Source: Oscillospiraceae bacterium
GTDB taxonomy: Bacteria > Bacillota > Clostridia > Oscillospirales > Oscillospiraceae
Assembly: GCA_017416245.1 (NCBI GenBank)
Contig: JAFQCX010000039.1
Span: 1 to 39,065 of the forward strand
DNA: 39,065 nt
Reading direction: 5' to 3'
In this document: positions 15,122 through 22,860 of the stretch, one piece after another
How positions within the stretch are numbered: position 1 is the first letter of the stretch
Layout: the number at the start of each line of letters is the position of its first letter
Position numbers and translations under genes: made by a program
Notes under the pieces: model-generated
Databases searched by the model: none
Told to the model about the DNA's origin: nothing
Seen by the model: only the letters and a program-made list of their open reading frames with translations

Positions 15122-15395
15122 TAGCCTGAGTAATATAATCCAAACCCGCCTAAGCGGGCGCCTGATTTGCTCAGGCTGCTTTTTATTCATTGATGGGCGT
15201 CAGCCCATCTGCTTCATTAAAGATTGCCTGACCCAATCATCCATCCCGCTTAGGTCACAGATTTCTGAGACGTGTGACCGTTCTGAGGCAAGGCGCAGCT
15301 TTGCAGATGGGCTTTGTGCCCTTCAAAAAGTTGCAACGCAGCATCAGGGCGGCCGCACGGCTCAGAAACGGGTTCGGATTATTTTACTCAGGCTA
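15122..15395. mobile_element. 274-bp element with 27-bp terminal inverted repeats, MITE-like or structured RNA
   Basis: The ends (15122-15148 and 15369-15395) are inverted copies of each other with two mismatches in 27 bases. Each end begins TA followed by GCCTGAGTAA on its own strand, so the element is flanked by TA as in MITEs of the IS630/Tc1-mariner group. No ORF of note lies inside. The interior has nested hairpins: GGTCACA...TGTGACC, GTTCTGAG...CTCAGAAAC, GGGC-TTTGT-GCCC, and GATGGGC/GCCCATC arms that can pair in more than one way. One of the two end mismatches becomes a G-U pair if the minus strand is transcribed. Both a non-autonomous mobile element and a structured RNA remain possible; no other copy is seen in the window. 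Confidence 0.6.
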
Positions 15396-15397
15396 AT

Positions 15398-15478
15398 CTA
15401 TCTTTCGCTGGGACCGCCGTCCTCATCATCGAAAATCAAATCCTCTAAATCTGCATAGGGATCATTGCACTCTTTCAT
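15398..15478 (-). CDS. 26-residue acidic small protein (candidate)
   Basis: An ATG at 15478 preceded by GGAGGAG at seven-base spacing opens a frame starting MKECNDPYADLEDL and ending GPSER, with ten Asp/Glu residues and one Cys. The stop codon TAG (15398-15400) is two bases from the inverted-repeat element, whose other side meets a terminator. Without the element, the ORF would be followed directly by that terminator, the layout of a small monocistronic gene. A TATACT -10-like hexamer lies at 15509-15514 but no good -35 is seen. I do not recognise the sequence; the ribosome binding site is the main evidence. Confidence 0.5.
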   Translation of the reverse strand: MKECNDPYADLEDLIFDDEDGGPSER

Positions 15479-15551
15479 CCGTTCTCCTCCTTTCTGCACC
15501 AAGGATATAGTATACATCCCGTGGTATTTAAAATCTGTTGAACGGTGACAG

Positions 15552-15580
15552 TTGACATTGAAACTGTTTTCCGCTACAAT
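15552..15580 (+). promoter_or_regulatory. Promoter of tRNA-Arg
   Basis: Perfect TTGACA (15552-15557) and TACAAT (15575-15580) have a 17-base spacer, 12 bases before the tRNA 5' end. It is one of the two strongest promoters in the window. Confidence 0.8.
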
Positions 15581-15592
15581 ATTCCATTATAT

Positions 15593-15667
15593 GCTCCCTT
15601 AGTTAAATGGATATAACAAGCCCCTCCTAAGGGCTAGTTGTAGGTTCGATTCCTACAGGGAGTGCCA
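15593..15667 (+). tRNA. tRNA-Arg (anticodon CCT)
   Basis: This 75-nt gene includes an encoded CCA. The acceptor stem is GCTCCCT/AGGGAGT, the anticodon arm AGCCC-CTCCTAA-GGGCT gives anticodon CCT (reads AGG), and the T arm is GTAGG-TTCGATT-CCTAC. It is solitary, with its own promoter and terminator. The D arm is short-paired (GTTA/TAAC). Confidence 0.92.
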
Positions 15668-15669
15668 AA

Positions 15670-15695
15670 AAAGACCCGCCATTTGGCGGGTCTTT
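15670..15695. terminator. Terminator after tRNA-Arg, bidirectional
   Basis: Arms AAAGACCCGCC / GGCGGGTCTTT with an ATTT loop, followed by a T run on the plus strand, lie between tRNA-Arg and the convergent reductase gene. Confidence 0.88.
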
Positions 15696-15714
15696 TTTTG
15701 ATATTGTGAAGCTG

Positions 15715-17340
15715 TTAGCCCTGCAAAATGAAGTCCAGCAGTTGGTCCATATTCTTCTTTCCGAAGGATACCTTTTCATCGTTAATGACAAGGCACGGTA
15801 CGCTCATCACATTATATTGGTTCTTGAGATGCTCAAAATGACGAATGTCATAAACATGGGCCGTAATATTTGGATTGGCTGCAGCGATCCGTTGGGTCGC
15901 CACCACCAGATCCGGACACATGGTACAAGATAGCGTGACCAGGATTTTGATATCTGTTTTGTTGGTAACGGCTGCGATCTGTTCCCGGGTGGCTTCATCC
16001 AGCGCCTGCCCCGGTCCTGCCGCGTTGTACAAACCCAGCACAAAGGAAGTAAACTCGTGGCCGCCGGGAACGCCGTGAAAGGCAAGTCCTGTGGGCGCGC
16101 CATCTATCTGACACACCTCCACGCAGGGGGCAAATGTTTCTGCTGCCTGCCTATTTGTTATCTCAAGGGTCAGCTTGTCCGTCAGTGACGACAGAACCGT
16201 TACAAAGTTCTCCAGTTCTGCCGAAATCGGGCGGTTATCCAAATAGAGTTTCAGCAGAAGCGGACTTTCCATTCGGGCAAACACCGTATCCAACTGCTTG
16301 CGCATTTCTGCTGTGAACAGTTCTCCGGATTCTTCCGATTGGTGGGTATCCACGGTAACGGTTGTTTGGGTCTGCTTTTGGGCAGGCGCATCGGCGCGCA
16401 GGCCTGTTTTTCGGTGCAATGCAGCCACATATTTTTCAAGCACTGTTGCTGCCAAGGCGCCGTCGCTGGTGGCAGTCACGACCTGCCGCAGGGGCTTTAT
16501 ACACACGTCCCCCGCGGCATACACGCCGTTTACGCTTGTTTTTTGATTTTCGTCTGTAATAATATAACCCTGTTCATTCAGCTCTATCAAGCCCTTGACC
16601 GTTTCTGTGGCAGGCGCATATCCAGCAAACACAAACACCCCAAAGGATTCCTGGCTTTTATACTCCGTCACCTCCCCGGTGACGGTATTTTTGTATCTTG
16701 CATAGGTCAGACCGTTATCGCCGGACACTTCTTCCAGCACCGTATTGGCGAGAACTGTAATCTTCTCGTGATTTTTGGCTTGATCTGCAACGGAGGCGGC
16801 ACAGGAAAAATCATCCTTGCGAATGAGGATCGTCACGTGCCGGGCAAATTTAGTCAAAAATACGCTTTCCTCTGCCGCGGCATAACCGCCACCCACTACA
16901 AAGATCTCCTTGTCGGTAAAAAACTCCCCGTCACAGGTGGCGCAATAGGCAACACCATGTCCCTTGTGTTCCTCTTCTCCCTTAAAGCCAACATTTTTGG
17001 GATGGGCGCCAGTGGCCAAAAGGATACCTAAGCAGCGGTAATCTCCCCGGTTGGTGCGCACAGTTTTTACATCGCCGGAAAGATCAAACCCAGTTGCTTC
17101 CGCGATCTGGAATTCCGCGCCAAAGGCCTCGCCCTGCTGATATATGGTGTCTGTTAACGCCTTGCCACTGACCTTTTCGATTCCGGGATAGTTAACGACC
17201 TCGTGGGTAATGGCAATTTGACCGCCAAACTGTTCCTTTTCCAGCACCAGCACCCGATATTTTGCCCTTGCCAGATATAAGGCGGCGGTCAGCCCCGCAG
17301 GGCCGCCGCCAACGATGATCACATCGTATAAATTATCCAT
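15715..17340 (-). CDS. AhpF-like flavin reductase with thioredoxin-fold domain at the C-terminus
   Basis: This 541-residue protein has an N-terminal thioredoxin-reductase-type module (residues 1 to about 310): MDNLYDVIIVGGGPAGLTAA for FAD, redox pair CATC (Cys133/Cys136) and a VNGVYAAGDVC FAD motif. A C-terminal double thioredoxin-fold module follows (about 345-541) with a CTMC redox pair (Cys472/Cys475). In standard AhpF the thioredoxin-fold module comes first, so the order is reversed here. The likely role is NAD(P)H-dependent reduction of the adjacent peroxiredoxin. The start codon overlaps the ahpC stop by one base (TAATG). It is the last gene of the dfx-ahpC-reductase operon and ends before a terminator. 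Confidence 0.88.
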   Translation of the reverse strand: MDNLYDVIIVGGGPAGLTAALYLARAKYRVLVLEKEQFGGQIAITHEVVNYPGIEKVSGKALTDTIYQQGEAFGAEFQIAEATGFDLSGDVKTVRTNRGDYRCLGILLATGAHPKNVGFKGEEEHKGHGVAYCATCDGEFFTDKEIFVVGGGYAAAEESVFLTKFARHVTILIRKDDFSCAASVADQAKNHEKITVLANTVLEEVSGDNGLTYARYKNTVTGEVTEYKSQESFGVFVFAGYAPATETVKGLIELNEQGYIITDENQKTSVNGVYAAGDVCIKPLRQVVTATSDGALAATVLEKYVAALHRKTGLRADAPAQKQTQTTVTVDTHQSEESGELFTAEMRKQLDTVFARMESPLLLKLYLDNRPISAELENFVTVLSSLTDKLTLEITNRQAAETFAPCVEVCQIDGAPTGLAFHGVPGGHEFTSFVLGLYNAAGPGQALDEATREQIAAVTNKTDIKILVTLSCTMCPDLVVATQRIAAANPNITAHVYDIRHFEHLKNQYNVMSVPCLVINDEKVSFGKKNMDQLLDFILQG

Positions 17341-17903
17341 TACAGCTGTCCTACCAAATCCAGGCTGGGTTTCAGCGTTTCAGCGCCGGGCTTCCAGTTT
17401 GCAGGACAAACCTGATCGCCGTGGGCGTGGACAAATTGGCAAGCCTGCACTTTCCGCAGAAGCTCCTCGGCATTTCTGCCCACATTACCGGCGGATACTT
17501 CATAGCCTACGATCTTTCCCTCGGGATTGACGATGAACGTTCCCCGTTCCGCAAGACCGTCTGCCGCAATCAGCACTTCAAAATCCTTGGAAATAGCGTG
17601 GGTGGGATCAGCCAGCATAGGGTAATTGATCCTCTTAATGCGGTCAGACGCATCGTGCCAGGCCTTGTGGACAAAGTGGGTATCGGTGGATACGGAATAA
17701 ACCTCACAGCCGATAGCCTTGAACTGTTCGTACTTATCTGCCAGATCCTCAAGCTCTGTGGGACACACAAAGGTAAAGTCAGCAGGATAGAAGAAAAACA
17801 CACTCCATTTGCCCAGCATATCCTCCTTGGATACGAATTTAAAATCGTTCTCGTGGAATGCGTAGGTGCGAAAATCGGATACTTCCTTGTTGATCATAGA
17901 CAT
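17340..17903 (-). CDS. ahpC: Peroxiredoxin AhpC-type
   Basis: This 187-residue typical 2-Cys peroxiredoxin reduces hydrogen peroxide and organic peroxides. The peroxidatic Cys47 lies in FYPADFTFVCPTELEDL, an active-site Arg lies in the central part, and the resolving Cys is in VCPANW near residue 167. GGAGG nine bases upstream supports the ATG at 17903. Its start is three bases beyond the dfx stop, with the ribosome binding site inside dfx, and its stop overlaps the reductase start, so the three genes are one operon. The reductase downstream is the probable electron donor. Confidence 0.95.
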   Translation of the reverse strand: MSMINKEVSDFRTYAFHENDFKFVSKEDMLGKWSVFFFYPADFTFVCPTELEDLADKYEQFKAIGCEVYSVSTDTHFVHKAWHDASDRIKRINYPMLADPTHAISKDFEVLIAADGLAERGTFIVNPEGKIVGYEVSAGNVGRNAEELLRKVQACQFVHAHGDQVCPANWKPGAETLKPSLDLVGQL

Positions 17904-17906
17904 AGC

Positions 17907-18281
17907 TTAATCCCTCCATAAATTGTGTTGATTGCAAAATGCGTAAACTGCCCGGACCTCATCCCCGTCACAGATGGCAAATTTGGCTCTTGGCTCATCG
18001 TCCGGGTCCAAATGAGCATACTGGATTCCGTGTTCCGTTTCCAGGCATACCCATTCGATATAGTGCTCCGAAGTCATGGGATGTTGGGTCGCACCCACCG
18101 TGACGTGGACCGTATTGCCCTCTTTTTCATAGAGTGGGATATGTTTCTCTTGAGAGGCTTCTGTGGTGCCGGGTGTGAGTTCGTGCATTTTTTCTCCGCA
18201 GCAATAAACGGGAACACCCTTGTCCCGGATCATCGCAATAATATTGCCGCAATGGTTACAAATATAGAATTTTTGTTTCAT
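17907..18281 (-). CDS. dfx: Desulfoferrodoxin (superoxide reductase)
   Basis: This 124-residue two-domain protein reduces superoxide to hydrogen peroxide without making oxygen, the anaerobe strategy. The N-terminal desulforedoxin domain holds the Fe(Cys)4 ligands in YICNHCGN and VYCCGEKM (Cys8, Cys11, Cys27, Cys28). The C-terminal domain holds the Fe(His)4Cys site: EKHIP, QHPMTSEHY and the terminal CNQHNLW. The start at 18281 follows GGAGGGATATT; the longer frame to 18332 has no ribosome binding site. The peroxide it makes is the substrate of the next gene product, AhpC. Confidence 0.94.
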   Translation of the reverse strand: MKQKFYICNHCGNIIAMIRDKGVPVYCCGEKMHELTPGTTEASQEKHIPLYEKEGNTVHVTVGATQHPMTSEHYIEWVCLETEHGIQYAHLDPDDEPRAKFAICDGDEVRAVYAFCNQHNLWRD

Positions 18282-18371
18282 AATATCCCTCCTTCTATGA
18301 AAAGTGTGTCCCGAATAGCATAAATAATTCATTCATTGCAGGGTATACTTGCTATAAAAGGAAGTGGAAAA

Positions 18372-19784
18372 ATGGCACAAAATAATCATTACAAAAAAGG
18401 CTTTGTTCCATACGCATTGGCGGCATTTCTCATCGGCTTTGTAGGTGGCTTTTCTACCGTATTGGGTCCGGCTTTTGTGCGTGATCTGGACATAGCCTAC
18501 AACAACACCACCTGGACAGCTTTAGCGCAGGCTATGTCCACCGCCGCCTGCGCGCCGATTTTGGGCAAGGTCGGTGATGTGATCGGCCGCAGAAGAACTT
18601 TGCTTTTGGGCATTGCGGTGTTCACCCTTGGCAATGCGCTGTCTGCCCTGGCGAACTCCCTTGTATTTATGCTGGTTGCCCGGTTTGTGGTAGGCATCGG
18701 CACGGCAGCAATGGGTCCTGTGATCCTTGCCTATATTGCAATGGAGTTTCCCCCGGATAAAATCGCCAAAGGCTTTTCTTTGTATATGCTGATCTCCAGC
18801 GCATCCGTTATTTTTGGACCAACGCTGGGCGGTTTGATGATTTCCTCTTACGGCTGGCGCGCTATGCTTTGGGTCTGCGTGGCAATTTGCGCTGTCACTT
18901 TTGGTGTCTGTCTTATAACCGCAGGAAAAGAAATTTCCCCGCCACAAAAACTGCAAAGCTTTGACCTTTTGGGTGCGGTACTGGTGTTGCTTTTCTTCAG
19001 CCTTGTGCTGTGCATTCCCTCGTTTGGACAGAATTTCGGCTGGACATCAAAGGCTTTTCTCGGTGTGTTGATTGTTGCCAGCGTTAGTTTAGCCGGCCTG
19101 ATTGCAGCAGAAAAACGGGCAGTGCGTCCCATTCTGCCCGGTAGATTTATGAAACGGCGGGCATTTATCCTTAGTGTGATCGCCCTGTTTCTGACACAGG
19201 GTCTTATGCAGGCCAATATGACCAATACCATCGTTTTTGTCAATTACACCCAGGGTGCAGCCAGTGCTGTATCCGGCTACGCAATTTCGGTGATGTATCT
19301 GGGTATGTCTTTGGGTGCTGTTCTTTTAGGCCCTTTGGCAGATAAATTCGAGCCAAAACGGGTGCTGACCGGCTCACTGATTCTCACAGGTGTTGGTTGC
19401 GGCTTTTTGTACTTGTTTTCAGCCACTACCTCTACCCTGCTGCTGATGGCATCGCTGGGCATCCTGGGGTTAGGCTTGGGTGGTAACGGCACCATCTTTA
19501 TGAAGGTGGTGCTATCCGGCATTTCCCAGCAGGATGCCGGCGCAGGCACCGGCACCTACGGTTTGTTTCGCGATTTGTCTGCGCCCTTCGGTGTTGCCGT
19601 TTTTGTGCCGTTGTTTACCAACCAGATCACAGATCTGATCGCATCCGGCGCTACAGAAGCTTCTGCCGCCGTTCAGGCCATTCACTTGTTGGCGGTCGCC
19701 GAATTACTTTGTGTCGTTACGGGTATTGCGGTAATTTTCTTTCTTCCCAAAATTCACAACAAAGGAGCAGCAGCATGCGATTAA
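18372..19784 (+). CDS. MFS transporter resembling bile-acid carrier BaiG
   Basis: This 470-residue integral membrane carrier has 14 or so hydrophobic segments, with the MFS loop 2-3 motif GKVGDVIGRRRTLLLG near residue 70. Its N-terminus (MAQNNHYKKGFVPYALAA... DIAYNNTTWTALAQAMSTAACAP) resembles, from memory, the clostridial bile-acid transporter BaiG, which has a closely similar YKKGFVPF opening and an YNNTTW segment. A drug/H+ antiporter (DHA2) reading is the fallback. The ATG at 18372 follows GGAAGTGG; an upstream in-frame TTG at 18336 is less likely. It overlaps the SDR gene by ten bases, so carrier and dehydrogenase are translated together and probably share a substrate. Confidence 0.82.
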   Translation: MAQNNHYKKGFVPYALAAFLIGFVGGFSTVLGPAFVRDLDIAYNNTTWTALAQAMSTAACAPILGKVGDVIGRRRTLLLGIAVFTLGNALSALANSLVFMLVARFVVGIGTAAMGPVILAYIAMEFPPDKIAKGFSLYMLISSASVIFGPTLGGLMISSYGWRAMLWVCVAICAVTFGVCLITAGKEISPPQKLQSFDLLGAVLVLLFFSLVLCIPSFGQNFGWTSKAFLGVLIVASVSLAGLIAAEKRAVRPILPGRFMKRRAFILSVIALFLTQGLMQANMTNTIVFVNYTQGAASAVSGYAISVMYLGMSLGAVLLGPLADKFEPKRVLTGSLILTGVGCGFLYLFSATTSTLLLMASLGILGLGLGGNGTIFMKVVLSGISQQDAGAGTGTYGLFRDLSAPFGVAVFVPLFTNQITDLIASGATEASAAVQAIHLLAVAELLCVVTGIAVIFFLPKIHNKGAAACD

Positions 19785-20560
19785 AAGATAAAGTGGTATT
19801 GATCACCGCCTCAACAAGGGGTATCGGCCTTGCCTGTGTGAAGGCCTGCGCAATGGAAGGCGCGAGAGTTTATATGGCAGCGCGCAATATGCAACAGGCG
19901 CAAGAAATCGCAAACACATTCACCGACGTAAAATGTGTATACAATGATGCAACCAAGCCGGAAACCTTTGCTTCTGCGGTGAAGAATGTGATATCTGACG
20001 CCGGTCGCATTGATGTGCTTGTCAATAATTTTGGCACATCCAATCCCGGCAAGGATCTGGATTTTATGGCTACAGATCCTCAGGTTTTTCTGGATACTGT
20101 GAACTTAAACCTGCGCAGTGTCTTTATGGCAAGTCAAGCTGCCGCAAAGTATATGGCAAGATCCGGCGGAGGCAGCATTATCAACATTTCCTCTGTAGGA
20201 GGAAGCGTGCCGGACATTTCCCAGGTAGCATACGGCACAAGCAAGGCAGCGATCAACTATCTTACCAAGCTGATCGCCGTACAGGAGGCAAAGAATCACA
20301 TTCGGTGCAATGCGGTATTGCCGGGAATGACCGCAACCGAAGCGGTGGAAAACAACCTGTCAGAGGATTTTCGCAGTCTGTTTCTGCGTCATATTCCCCT
20401 GGGCAGAATGGGTCTGCCGGAGGAAATTGCACAGGCTGTGGTCTATTTTGCCAGCGATGCTGCCGCATACACCACCGGCCAAATCCTCTCCGTATCCGGC
20501 GGTTTTGGCTTGGCGACCCCTGTTTACGGCGATTTGGCAAAGAAGGACAATCGAAGATGA
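19775..20560 (+). CDS. Short-chain dehydrogenase resembling 7-alpha-hydroxysteroid dehydrogenase
   Basis: This 261-residue classical SDR has the glycine motif TASTRGIG (residues 11-18), active-site Ser140, Tyr153 and Lys157 (NISSVGG, YGTSK) and NNFG at 84-87. Arg15 and Arg37 (MAAR) sit where NADP(H)-dependent clostridial 7-alpha-HSDH bind the 2'-phosphate. The C-terminal half (IRCNAVLPGM... FRSLFLRHIPLGRMGLPEEIA... GGFGLATPVYG) is strikingly like the Clostridium sardiniense (absonum) enzyme as I recall it. That enzyme oxidises the 7-alpha hydroxyl of primary bile acids. A generic 3-oxoacyl-ACP reductase is the alternative. AAAGGAG precedes the ATG, and a terminator follows. Confidence 0.82.
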   Translation: MRLKDKVVLITASTRGIGLACVKACAMEGARVYMAARNMQQAQEIANTFTDVKCVYNDATKPETFASAVKNVISDAGRIDVLVNNFGTSNPGKDLDFMATDPQVFLDTVNLNLRSVFMASQAAAKYMARSGGGSIINISSVGGSVPDISQVAYGTSKAAINYLTKLIAVQEAKNHIRCNAVLPGMTATEAVENNLSEDFRSLFLRHIPLGRMGLPEEIAQAVVYFASDAAAYTTGQILSVSGGFGLATPVYGDLAKKDNRR

Positions 20561-20570
20561 CTTATGGCAG

Positions 20571-20602
20571 AAAAAAGCGTAGCCCGCAGGCTACGCTTTT
20601 TT
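20571..20602. terminator. Bidirectional terminator between SDR and dprA
   Basis: Perfect 14-bp arms AAAAAAGCGTAGCC / GGCTACGCTTTTTT with a CGCA loop lie between convergent genes. Confidence 0.88.
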
Positions 20603-20612
20603 GGGTATTCGT

Positions 20613-21500
20613 TTAAAACAAGCTTTCAACATTGGGTTGCAAGGCACATAGATCAGAAAGGTCTTTCGATGCGATCAGGGTTGCGCCCAGCTGCTTCAGT
20701 TCCAGCGCTGTGGAACTGCCGTCAGCATAACAGAACACAGGACTCCAGTTATTGTGGAGGTTTTTCAATGTGCCAGCCCACGTGCCACCATTTTGTCCGT
20801 TACACTGGGCAACAATGGTGATATACCCGAGGGTATGGATCACCCGATTTCGGCTCAATGCCCGCATAGCGGAAAAGGGCAAATCAAAGCTATCCTCAGA
20901 CAGATACAGCACATTTTTCACAAGGGGACATTTCTCCAATTCGTCTGCCACCACGCTGATCACGCTGCCTCCATTTTCCAGGCAGGCTTGCTGGGCAGCT
21001 CTGTCTGCGCCTCTTGCGTTGCCGGAAACCAGTGTGAATCCCTGTTTGGCCACTTCCCTGCCAACAGTTTCTGCAAAGAGCCGGTTTGCATCACTTAACT
21101 GGCGGCTGCCAACAAGGGAAACTGCCGGTCTGTTAAGCAACGCCACATCTCCCTTTGCCCAAAGGCAACCGGGGGCATCCAAGCCCAGGCGTTTTCGCAC
21201 CGCTTTGGGATATGCCTCGCTCACCCGGCTGATAGGGTAGCAGTCCTGTCTGTTTCCGCGGTTTATATAGCTTGAAAGTCTATCCTCTTCCGACAAAAGG
21301 GTGACGATCCGCAACGCCGTCCGCCTGTCGTAGCCCAATGCCACCAGGTCATCCTCGGCCAGCTCCCGGGATTGCTTAGGCTTTTCCATTTGGGTGACGC
21401 GCATAGCAAGGCTGCGGAATTGGGCAACCGTCAAGGGTTTTCTCTCCATATCCCCCAACTGACTGGTCAACAGCAGGAAACCCTGCTCTTTGGCGGTCAT
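20613..21500 (-). CDS. dprA: DprA/Smf-type DNA processing protein
   Basis: This 295-residue protein has the DprA Rossmann-like domain in the central and C-terminal part (about residues 100-270): SLVGSRQLSDANRLFAETVG, the signature FTLVSGNARGADRAAQQACL, and SVISVVADELEKC. DprA binds single-stranded DNA that enters the cell and loads RecA; in non-competent bacteria its role is unclear. The N-terminal 95 residues are helical with no motif I recognise, and no winged-helix C-terminal domain is evident. It overlaps the DEAD-box helicase gene by four bases (ATGA). The usual Clostridia context next to topA is absent here. Confidence 0.85.
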   Translation of the reverse strand: MTAKEQGFLLLTSQLGDMERKPLTVAQFRSLAMRVTQMEKPKQSRELAEDDLVALGYDRRTALRIVTLLSEEDRLSSYINRGNRQDCYPISRVSEAYPKAVRKRLGLDAPGCLWAKGDVALLNRPAVSLVGSRQLSDANRLFAETVGREVAKQGFTLVSGNARGADRAAQQACLENGGSVISVVADELEKCPLVKNVLYLSEDSFDLPFSAMRALSRNRVIHTLGYITIVAQCNGQNGGTWAGTLKNLHNNWSPVFCYADGSSTALELKQLGATLIASKDLSDLCALQPNVESLF

Positions 21501-22681
21501 TTAAAACGCTTCTTTACAACAGGCGCTTTGACGATTTCTTCGGTCAAAGTCCCATCGCTGCCCAGAAGCATAGGGCGAATGGTATAATTGGAATATTTGG
21601 CGATCTCATCCAGCTTTGCTTTTTCGGGGAAGTTGCCGATCACAGACCAGGCAACACCCTTGCGCTTGGCTCTGCCTGTTCTGCCGATACGGTGTACATA
21701 GTACTCGTTCTCCTCCGGCACGTCAAAGTTGATGACGCAATCCACATCGTCCACATCAATTCCACGGGAGGCTACGTCTGTGGCGATCAAAACAGGCAAT
21801 TTACCCTCACGATAGCGCTGCATAGTCTTCTCCCGCTGGCTTTGACGAATATCGCCGTGGATACAATCACAATCCAAACCTGCCCGCTGGAAATCATCGG
21901 ACAGTCGTTGGCACATATGCTTGGTATTGCAGAAAATCATTACACGCTCGTAGCCCTGGGTGCGTATCAGCCGCAGGGTGGTTTCTGCTTTCTCCAAGGC
22001 AGAAACCGTAATGCTGAACTGGTCAATATCCGGGCGATCCTCCTTCTTAGGCTCTACGGTGATCTCCTCCTCGTCCCGCTGGTACATCCAGGAAACGGTC
22101 ATTACCTCCTGAGAAATGGTGGCAGAGAAAAGGCCCAGATTCTTCCGGTTCTTTACCTTATCGATAATTTTGGTTACGTCCTTGAAAAAGCCCATATCCA
22201 GCATACGGTCAGCTTCGTCCAGTACCACCGTTTGAATCTTATCCAAACGGATATTTTTGCGGTTATAGTGATCCATAAGTCTGCCGGGGGTCGCCACCAC
22301 GATTTGGGGCTTCTTTTCCAGTTGCTTTGCCTGCCCCACAATGCCTGCGCCGCCATAGAGCACCGCCACGCGGATCCCTTGATAGTAGGTCAGAAGGCCA
22401 CGAAGCTCGTCGCCGATTTGGATCGCTAATTCCCGGGTGGGCGCCAAAATGAGGCCCTGCACCTCCTGAGAGGCAGGGTCAATATGTTCGATCATCGGTA
22501 TACCAAAAGCAAAGGTCTTGCCTGTGCCTGTGGGTGCTTTGGCGATCACATCTTTCCACTGCATAAATTGGGGAATCGCCTTTGCCTGAATGGTTGTGGG
22601 ATAGCCATAGCCTTTCTTCTCCAGGGCTTTCAGCATTGCCTCCGACAAACCCAGATCCCGAAACGTTACATTCTCTTCCAT
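21497..22681 (-). CDS. DEAD-box RNA helicase
   Basis: This 394-residue superfamily 2 helicase has the full motif set: Q-motif (YPTTIQAKAIP), motif I APTGTGKTFAFG, Ia PTRELA, II VLDEADRMLDMGFF, III SAT (FSATISQEV), and C-terminal motifs V (ATDVASRGIDV) and VI (HRIGRTGRA). RNA duplex unwinding in ribosome assembly or cold adaptation is the general role of this family; no RNA-binding C-terminal extension such as in CshA/DbpA is present. It starts with a moderate AAAGGACA ten bases upstream. It is the first gene in the minus-strand pair with dprA. Confidence 0.93.
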   Translation of the reverse strand: MEENVTFRDLGLSEAMLKALEKKGYGYPTTIQAKAIPQFMQWKDVIAKAPTGTGKTFAFGIPMIEHIDPASQEVQGLILAPTRELAIQIGDELRGLLTYYQGIRVAVLYGGAGIVGQAKQLEKKPQIVVATPGRLMDHYNRKNIRLDKIQTVVLDEADRMLDMGFFKDVTKIIDKVKNRKNLGLFSATISQEVMTVSWMYQRDEEEITVEPKKEDRPDIDQFSITVSALEKAETTLRLIRTQGYERVMIFCNTKHMCQRLSDDFQRAGLDCDCIHGDIRQSQREKTMQRYREGKLPVLIATDVASRGIDVDDVDCVINFDVPEENEYYVHRIGRTGRAKRKGVAWSVIGNFPEKAKLDEIAKYSNYTIRPMLLGSDGTLTEEIVKAPVVKKRFK

Positions 22682-22784
22682 AATTTTTATGTCCTTTTCT
22701 TTCCGTTATTTCTTCGTATTTTAACAGATTTTTACCAGCTTTGCAACCTATGGAAAAGGAATTCCCCTTTCTTTCAGTTTTTCG

Positions 22785-22813
22785 TGGACAAATGGGATAA
22801 ACTATGCTATATT
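22785..22813 (+). promoter_or_regulatory. Promoter of the tmk-like operon
   Basis: TGGACA (22785-22790) and TATATT (22808-22813) have a 17-base spacer, before a ribosome binding site at 22845-22851. Confidence 0.7.
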
Positions 22814-22860
22814 ATATGTTGATATTTTATAGCAAAAAACAGCAAAGGAGTTTGCAGAAA

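Noticed and set aside
15122-15395. tmRNA, 6S RNA, SRP RNA or RNase P RNA
   Set aside because: None of the signature segments of these RNAs could be found on either strand, so I left it unassigned.
15039-15458. Plus-strand frame of 139 codons over the prfB upstream region and inverted-repeat element
   Set aside because: No ribosome binding site, no recognisable domain, and it crosses the palindromic element and the better supported 26-residue minus-strand ORF.
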